The position numbers and the translations under genes are program-made. Source: Macrostomum hystrix (taxonomy: Eukaryota > Platyhelminthes > Macrostomidae). From it: a stretch of DNA of 64,000 nt. Where the stretch lies: contig CATNEN010000005.1 in the NCBI GenBank assembly GCA_950097015.1, positions 372,001 to 436,000 on the forward strand. Direction: 5' to 3'. How positions within the stretch are numbered: position 1 is the stretch's first letter; each line of letters starts with the position of its first letter. The notes under the pieces were generated by a model that was not told the DNA's origin, searched no databases, and saw nothing but the letters and a program-made list of their open reading frames with translations. Positions 60,901 to 64,000 of the stretch are shown piece after piece.

Positions 60901-63871
60901 TGGGGTGGTGTGCTAGCTGAGGAAGGGGTGGTGTGCTAGCTGAGGATGGGTGGTGTGCTAGCTGAGGATGGGTGGTGTGCTAGCTGAGGATGGGGTGGTG
61001 TGCTAGCTGAGGTTGGGGTGGTGTGCTAGCTGAGGTTGGGGTGGTGTGCTAGCTGAGGATGGGGTGGTGTGCTAGCTGAGGATGGGGTGGTGTGCTAGCT
61101 GAGGATGGGGTGGTGTGCTAGCTGAGGATGGGGTGGTGTGCTAGCTGAGGAAGGGGTGGTGTGCTAGCTGAGGATGGGGTGGTGTGCTAGCTGAGGATGG
61201 GGTGGTGTGCTAGCTGAGGATGGGTGGTGTGCTAGCTGAGGATGGGTGGTGTGCTAGCTGAGGATGGGTGGTGTGCTAGCTGAGGATGGGGTGGTGTGCT
61301 AGCTGAGGTTGGGGTGGTGTGCTAGCTGAGGATGGGGTGGTGTGCTAGCTGAGGTTGGGGTGGTGTGCTAGCTGAGGATGGGGTGGTGTGCTAGCTGAGG
61401 ATGGGGTGGTGTGCTAGCTGAGGATGGGGTGGTGTGCTAGCTGAGGATGGGGTGATGGGAAAGCTTAGAAATGTTATAGCTTTGATGATGAAGAAGCACA
61501 TATGCATTAAGTATGAGGTGGCAACAGCAGGATAAAAATATCTTTTGATTCCAGACTTCGTCAGCCAGTGTCGCCAGCTCTGACAATCTGGGAGCTCGAT
61601 TCGCTCATCGTCTATTGCGTCGCTACGATGTCCTCTGGACGCTGCCGTCCTCATCAGCAGTCATGGCTGTTGGCATCGCTGAAGATCGCGCAGTCCTCAC
61701 AGCCGCTCTGAAAATGCTTCTGCTAACATCCCGAACAGCTAAAAGTGCCGCCCTTAATGCTGGCTTTGTTGAAGCCCTGCTAGAGACTCTGCGGAGGCCG
61801 AATTTGACTTGGCAGGAAGCCAGGCAGACGGCTGAACTATTGCAGAATCTAATGCACTCGATGCCTGAAGCTAAATTAGCGGCTGCTTCGTCTGCCAATA
61901 GTCTGGCTGATCGGCTGCATCGGCTGTGGCCCATCGCTCTGACTCAGCCGGCTCTCATGCTGGCTTTTCTGCGCCTTCTAGCAGTGCTCACCGCTCCTCC
62001 GCCGTCTCGCTGCTCCGGCCTCACTGCCGGACTCATCCAGGCCCTGCTGCGATTAGCTGGCCAGGATAATCAGCTGTGGCGCGAGGCCGATTTGGTAAGA
62101 AGCAAACTAGCGCTTCTAATGTACATCATTTTCTGAACAACCACCTCATCAGTCCGAATGTACATTCCTTCCTAACCAACCACAAACCTGCTCGAATGTA
62201 CATCCTTTACTGAACAACCACCTCATCAGTCCGAATGTACATTCCTTCCTAACCAACCACAAACCTGCTCGAATGTACATCCTTTTCTGAGTACTTACCT
62301 CACCATCCGGAATGTACATACTTTCCTGACCAATAAGTGTGAATGCATGTTTCTCACCAAACAACCCCCGAGTGTACATCCCTTCAACTAACAACATAAA
62401 TTTTACTGTCTGAAATGCGTAACCAATGTATAACGCATTAATCCGACTGCACATTCGAGCTCGACTGAAAACTATAAGTACAATTTTGTTGCCAGATTCG
62501 TCGCGCCTGTTTCTCAGTACTATCTAACGCCGCCCTGACTAGTTCTGAGCTTCGTTCTAGCCTAGTTAAAAGCCGTTTTCTTGATCGCTTCTACACTCTA
62601 CCCTCTGGCGAACAGCAGCTGTCTAAGGCAGCAAAATCGGCCGCCGCTGATTGGCTGCGACTTCTAGCCAATCTGAGCGTCTCCCCTGAAGGTCAAGTGG
62701 CGCTATTGAGCCAGCCGGCCTGTCTACAGAAACTGTGCGAGCTGGCAACGACTAACGATTTGAGGCGACAGGTGTCTACTTACGTGCTTTTGTTCTTAGT
62801 ATACATATCATGAATCATTTTTTAATATCTACAAACCTCATCTGGGTCACAAACCCAGCCTCAGCTAGGACACCACCCCATCCTCAGCTAGCACACCACT
62901 CCATCCTCAGCTAGCACACCACCCCATCCTCAGCTAGCACACCACCCCATTCTCAGCTAGCACACCACCCCATCCTCAGCTAGCACACCACCCCATCCTC
63001 AGCTAGCACACCACCCCATCCTCAGCTAGCACACCACCCCATCCTCAGCTAGCACACCACCCCATCCTCAGCTAGCACACCACCCCATCCTCAGCTAGCA
63101 CACCACCCCATCCTCAGCTAGCACACCACCCATCCTCAGCTAGCACACCACCCCATCCTCAGCTAGCACACCACCCCATCCTCAGCTAGCACACCACCCC
63201 ATCCTCAGCTAGCACACCACCCCATCCTCAGCTAGCACACCACCCATCCTCAGCTAGCACACCACCCCATCCTCAGCTAGCACACCACCCCATCCTCAGC
63301 TAGCACACCACCCCATCCTCAGCTAGCACACCACCCCATCCTCAGCTAGCACCCCACCCCATCCTCAGCTAGCACACCACCCCATTGTGTCCCGCAGTGC
63401 CGCGCCCTGCTATGCCTGCGCAACTTGGCCTGCCACCCCGGCTTGCGCATGCGCATCCTGGCCTGTCAGCAGCAGCTCACCGACTGCCTGCAATCGGCTC
63501 TGCAGGCCTGCCAGCGTCTGTTGCGTAATCAACGCCAGCCCAACAGGCCTAAGCTTCGTTCCGTTCAGCAACAACAGCAGCAGCAGCCCGTCAGTTTACG
63601 ATCATCAACTAGCCAAGCCGCTGCTCGCGAGACTCGAGTCCTGGCCCTCACAGTGTCCCTGCTCCGATCGCTGATGCACGCCAATCAGCGAGCTCGCGCA
63701 CAGTTGCGCAATGTTGCCGGCCTAAAAGAAACCCTGGCTAGCATTTTCGAGACACTGCTTGCCTCTGTGTCAGTTTCAACAGGCCATCAGCTGCTAGATG
63801 GCTTATCGCCGGAGGAAGCCGCTATTCTGATGCGAGATCTAAAACTGGCACTGGCCGCATTGCAGCCGTAG
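48802..63871 (+). CDS. RTTN: Rotatin (centriole/cilium protein), 13 exons, N terminus possibly missing
   Basis: Exons 48802-48998, 49086-49449, 50496-51668, 52123-52278, 54436-54843, 55489-56305, 56777-57435, 58212-58880, 59419-59776, 60125-60384, 61555-62094, 62496-62771 and 63398-63871. All GT-AG junctions keep one frame (2116 residues; human rotatin is about 2200). Rotatin-like marks are LPWVALTESDAHVL and DFPAEVFLQR in exon 2, and the C-terminal armadillo-like helices, e.g. ALLCLRNLACHPGLR. Rotatin is an Arm-repeat scaffold needed for centriole elongation and ciliary function (Drosophila Ana3). Exon 1 gives only about 65 residues before the conserved block, against about 150 in vertebrates, so a further 5' exon may exist. 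Most introns are filled by private minisatellites or SINEs. AATAAA at 63943-63948 lies 72 nt after the stop. Confidence 0.82.
49086..49449 (+). CDS. RTTN: Rotatin exon 2
   Basis: 364 nt, phase 2 in and 0 out, acceptor ATATTTAG|, donor CAG|GTCTGC (weak). Encodes the best rotatin signature: LHHLPWVALTESDAHVLEST and FFKDVLARDFPAEVFLQRSG. Confidence 0.85.
49585..50460. repeat. 23-bp minisatellite in rotatin intron 2
   Basis: About 37 copies of tctagatttcattcagcaat(cag), with cattcagtcagcaatc length variants. On the sense strand each copy contains TTTCATTCAG, an acceptor-like string, and the array ends about 35 bp before the true acceptor. Confidence 0.95.
50496..51668 (+). CDS. RTTN: Rotatin exon 3
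   Basis: 391 codons, phase 0, acceptor ATCCACCCAG|, donor CAG|GTAAGT. Acidic linker (DEEEDNGSAADEAEEEFDQY), then helical Arm-like repeats. The open frame runs on into the intron through a tRNA-like SINE, which is not coding. Confidence 0.85.
51715..51885 (-). mobile_element. tRNA-derived SINE, family B
   Basis: Minus-strand head GGGGCTAGTAGCCTAGTGGT ... GGGGGTTCGATTCCC (A and B boxes) and a body with GGGTACCAACATTAGCTGGG and GGGTGGTTGTG that matches the copy at 59808-60075. Lies in rotatin intron 3. Confidence 0.8.
52123..52278 (+). CDS. RTTN: Rotatin exon 4
   Basis: 52 codons, phase 0, acceptor ATAATTTCAG|, donor CAG|GTTAAT. Encodes GPPEVREMAQELLCRVLESR, an amphipathic helix pair typical of Arm/HEAT proteins. 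Confidence 0.8.
52440..54060. repeat. 16-bp minisatellite in rotatin intron 4
   Basis: Over 95 copies of ttggatttcattatcc, with ggttttataatcttt, atttgattatcc and gaatttcattatcc variants. A 360-bp block at 52550-52760 recurs nearly unchanged from about 52920. Confidence 0.95.
54436..54843 (+). CDS. RTTN: Rotatin exon 5
   Basis: 136 codons, phase 0, acceptor TTTTCTCCAG|, donor CAG|GTTAAA. Encodes ADAMSRLQRMRACLRLLYSP and following helices. Confidence 0.82.
54880..55095. repeat. ~21-bp minisatellite in rotatin intron 5
   Basis: About ten diverged copies around cgggactattgtcgaaaa(ata). Confidence 0.85.
55262..55465 (+). mobile_element. tRNA-derived SINE, family C
   Basis: Head gttgtagtctagcggttaga (A box) and agggttcgattcctgactcg (B box) with a tRNA-like end gaaccaca, then a body with ataggtaccatttagctc and gtgatgacgcgactgg. 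Not a functional tRNA gene because the anticodon arm does not pair well. Lies in rotatin intron 5. Confidence 0.7.
55489..56305 (+). CDS. RTTN: Rotatin exon 6
   Basis: 817 nt, phase 0 in and 1 out, acceptor TATTCCTGCAG|, donor GACG|GTGAGT. Helical repeats (YTLDLMQQCLRRDEAYLSMV) and an acidic end (DDDNQWDDEMTDEED). Confidence 0.85.
56345..56625 (+). mobile_element. tRNA-derived SINE, family A, with head
   Basis: gtgtggcagagcagttttcg (A box) and gttcgattccgcgg (B box), then the family body (cctccaaggcacagtgagag, gtgctcaggagtcagcgact). A further tRNA-like B-box string (aagttcgaatctcagcc) follows at about 56650. Lies in rotatin intron 6. Confidence 0.85.
56777..57435 (+). CDS. RTTN: Rotatin exon 7
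   Basis: 659 nt, phase 1 in and 0 out, acceptor ACATTACAG|, donor CAG|GTGATT. Continues the acidic stretch (NNNEADQDDAAVNDD), then helices such as YRLLCRLLDLLLSDMASKTF. Confidence 0.83.
57590..58125. repeat. 23-bp minisatellite in rotatin intron 7
   Basis: About 22 copies of ctcattcagccactccctca(ggc). The unit is pyrimidine-rich and ends in CTCAGG, resembling a 3' splice site on the sense strand. Confidence 0.95.
58212..58880 (+). CDS. RTTN: Rotatin exon 8
   Basis: 223 codons, phase 0, acceptor TTTTTGTGCAG|, donor AAG|GTTAGC. Encodes VMDSLLRDRADIRDSFMGHG and several Leu/Ala-rich helices. Confidence 0.85.
58935..59408. repeat. 20-bp minisatellite in rotatin intron 8
   Basis: About 23 copies of tgtcaacccttcacaaacac, with cacaatcac and tctcaaacac variants. 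The array runs up to the acceptor of exon 9, whose ACACAATCAG looks derived from a unit. Confidence 0.95.
59419..59776 (+). CDS. RTTN: Rotatin exon 9
   Basis: 358 nt, phase 0 in and 1 out, acceptor ACACAATCAG|, donor TTAG|GTGAGC. Arm-like helices plus a very basic run of Arg codons (KRRRQRRRRRRQR) not expected in the family core. Confidence 0.82.
59808..60075 (+). mobile_element. tRNA-derived SINE, family B
   Basis: Head gggtttatagcctagtgatt ... gagatttgattcccg and a long body (ggggtaccagcatcagctgg, gggtggttgtgtccc, cgcgtcacgcggctg-like segment). Same family as the minus-strand copy at 51715-51885. Lies in rotatin intron 9. Confidence 0.8.
60125..60384 (+). CDS. RTTN: Rotatin exon 10
   Basis: 260 nt, phase 1 in and 0 out, acceptor TTTTGTTAG|, donor GGC|GTGAGT. 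Helices, then an acidic Gly/Glu tail (SGEGEAGEDGEG). Confidence 0.82.
60405..61455. repeat. 23-bp minisatellite in rotatin intron 10
   Basis: About 45 copies of ggtgtgctagctgaggatgg(ggt). It is the reverse complement of the array at 62865-63385. Confidence 0.97.
61555..62094 (+). CDS. RTTN: Rotatin exon 11
   Basis: 180 codons, phase 0 at both ends, acceptor TTGATTCCAG|, donor TTG|GTAAGA. Helical (LTAALKMLLLTSRTAKSAAL). With exon 12 it forms an 816-nt in-frame cassette between inverted minisatellites. Confidence 0.85.
62115..62400. repeat. aatgtacatycctt repeat in rotatin intron 11
   Basis: A roughly 90-bp dimer unit (containing ccgaatgtacattccttcct and ctcgaatgtacatcctt) occurs about three times, then decays. 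Confidence 0.8.
62496..62771 (+). CDS. RTTN: Rotatin exon 12
   Basis: 92 codons, phase 0 at both ends, acceptor TGTTGCCAG|, donor CAG|GTGTCT. Encodes ACFSVLSNAALTSSELRSSL and WLRLLANLSVSPEGQVALLS, close to the C-terminal Arm repeats of rotatin. Confidence 0.85.
62865..63385. repeat. Inverted copy of the 23-bp minisatellite, rotatin intron 12
   Basis: About 22 copies of ctagcacaccaccccatcct(cag), the reverse complement of the intron 10 array, ending about 15 bp before the acceptor of exon 13. Confidence 0.97.
63398..63871 (+). CDS. RTTN: Rotatin exon 13 (last)
   Basis: 157 codons plus TAG, acceptor TGTCCCGCAG|. Encodes CRALLCLRNLACHPGLRMRI, a poly-Gln stretch and the final helices. Confidence 0.85.
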   Translation, partial: CRALLCLRNLACHPGLRMRILACQQQLTDCLQSALQACQRLLRNQRQPNRPKLRSVQQQQQQQPVSLRSSTSQAAARETRVLALTVSLLRSLMHANQRARAQLRNVAGLKETLASIFETLLASVSVSTGHQLLDGLSPEEAAILMRDLKLALAALQP

Positions 63872-63942
63872 AAATACTGCCTGCTCTCTTCTGAAATCTA
63901 TTGTATTTGATTGCGGTATTGTTAATGCCAAATTCGTTTTAC

Positions 63943-63948
63943 AATAAA
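63943..63948 (+). terminator. Polyadenylation signal of the rotatin gene
   Basis: AATAAA 72 nt after the stop codon. Confidence 0.7.
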
Positions 63949-64000
63949 TGGTGCTTCTTTCTAGCTTGTAACATTGCCAGCAGTTGTAGGAAAAACTGAC

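Noticed and set aside
62149-62454. Minus-strand 101-codon open frame
   Set aside because: It lies in rotatin intron 11 over the tgtacat repeat and has no family resemblance.
60405-63385. CRISPR array, suggested by regular repeats
   Set aside because: Units are contiguous with no spacers, in a eukaryotic gene; these are minisatellites.

Overview
This is eukaryotic, animal genomic DNA. Genes are split by GT-AG introns with matching reading phases, the proteins are metazoan families (rotatin, coronin, ENPP, a K50 paired-like homeodomain protein, a CM1/centrosomin-type protein, a C-type lectin), and there are tRNA-derived SINEs and a mariner transposon. Exons are GC-balanced; introns and intergenic DNA are AT-rich. 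A lophotrochozoan, possibly a free-living flatworm such as a macrostomorphan, is my best guess from overall style; it is not proven by the sequence.

Layout. (1) 380-11437, minus: a large coiled-coil gene running off the left edge, with a CM1-like motif near its N terminus and a 1.3-kb exon built from an 8-residue repeat. A one-exon secreted C-type lectin gene (6993-7841, minus) sits inside one of its introns. (2) 11.5-20 kb: mostly non-genic, with an internally deleted mariner element with about 118-bp terminal inverted repeats, SINEs and minisatellites. (3) 20076-27005, minus: a four-exon ENPP-type ectophosphodiesterase whose nucleophile position is Cys. (4) 27.4-30.5 kb: a 3-kb higher-order tandem array. 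(5) 32425-38226, minus: a coronin gene with two alternative coiled-coil last exons. (6) 39.8-40.4 kb: a decayed retrotransposon 3' end. (7) 41872-45402, plus: a two-exon K50 homeobox gene with its intron at homeodomain position 46/47. (8) 48802-63871, plus: 13 exons of a rotatin (RTTN) gene, complete at the 3' end.

The dominant feature is tandem repetition. Nearly every intron of the four multi-exon genes with large introns carries its own minisatellite (unit about 12-50 bp), together with intergenic arrays making up roughly a third of the window by my count. Several arrays abut splice sites and have units that look like splice sites. One 23-bp minisatellite occurs in opposite orientations in two rotatin introns and brackets two in-frame exons, an arrangement that could favour back-splicing or exon skipping. 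The rotatin and CM1-type proteins both act at centrioles or centrosomes in other animals, but nothing in the sequence shows that their co-location is functional.
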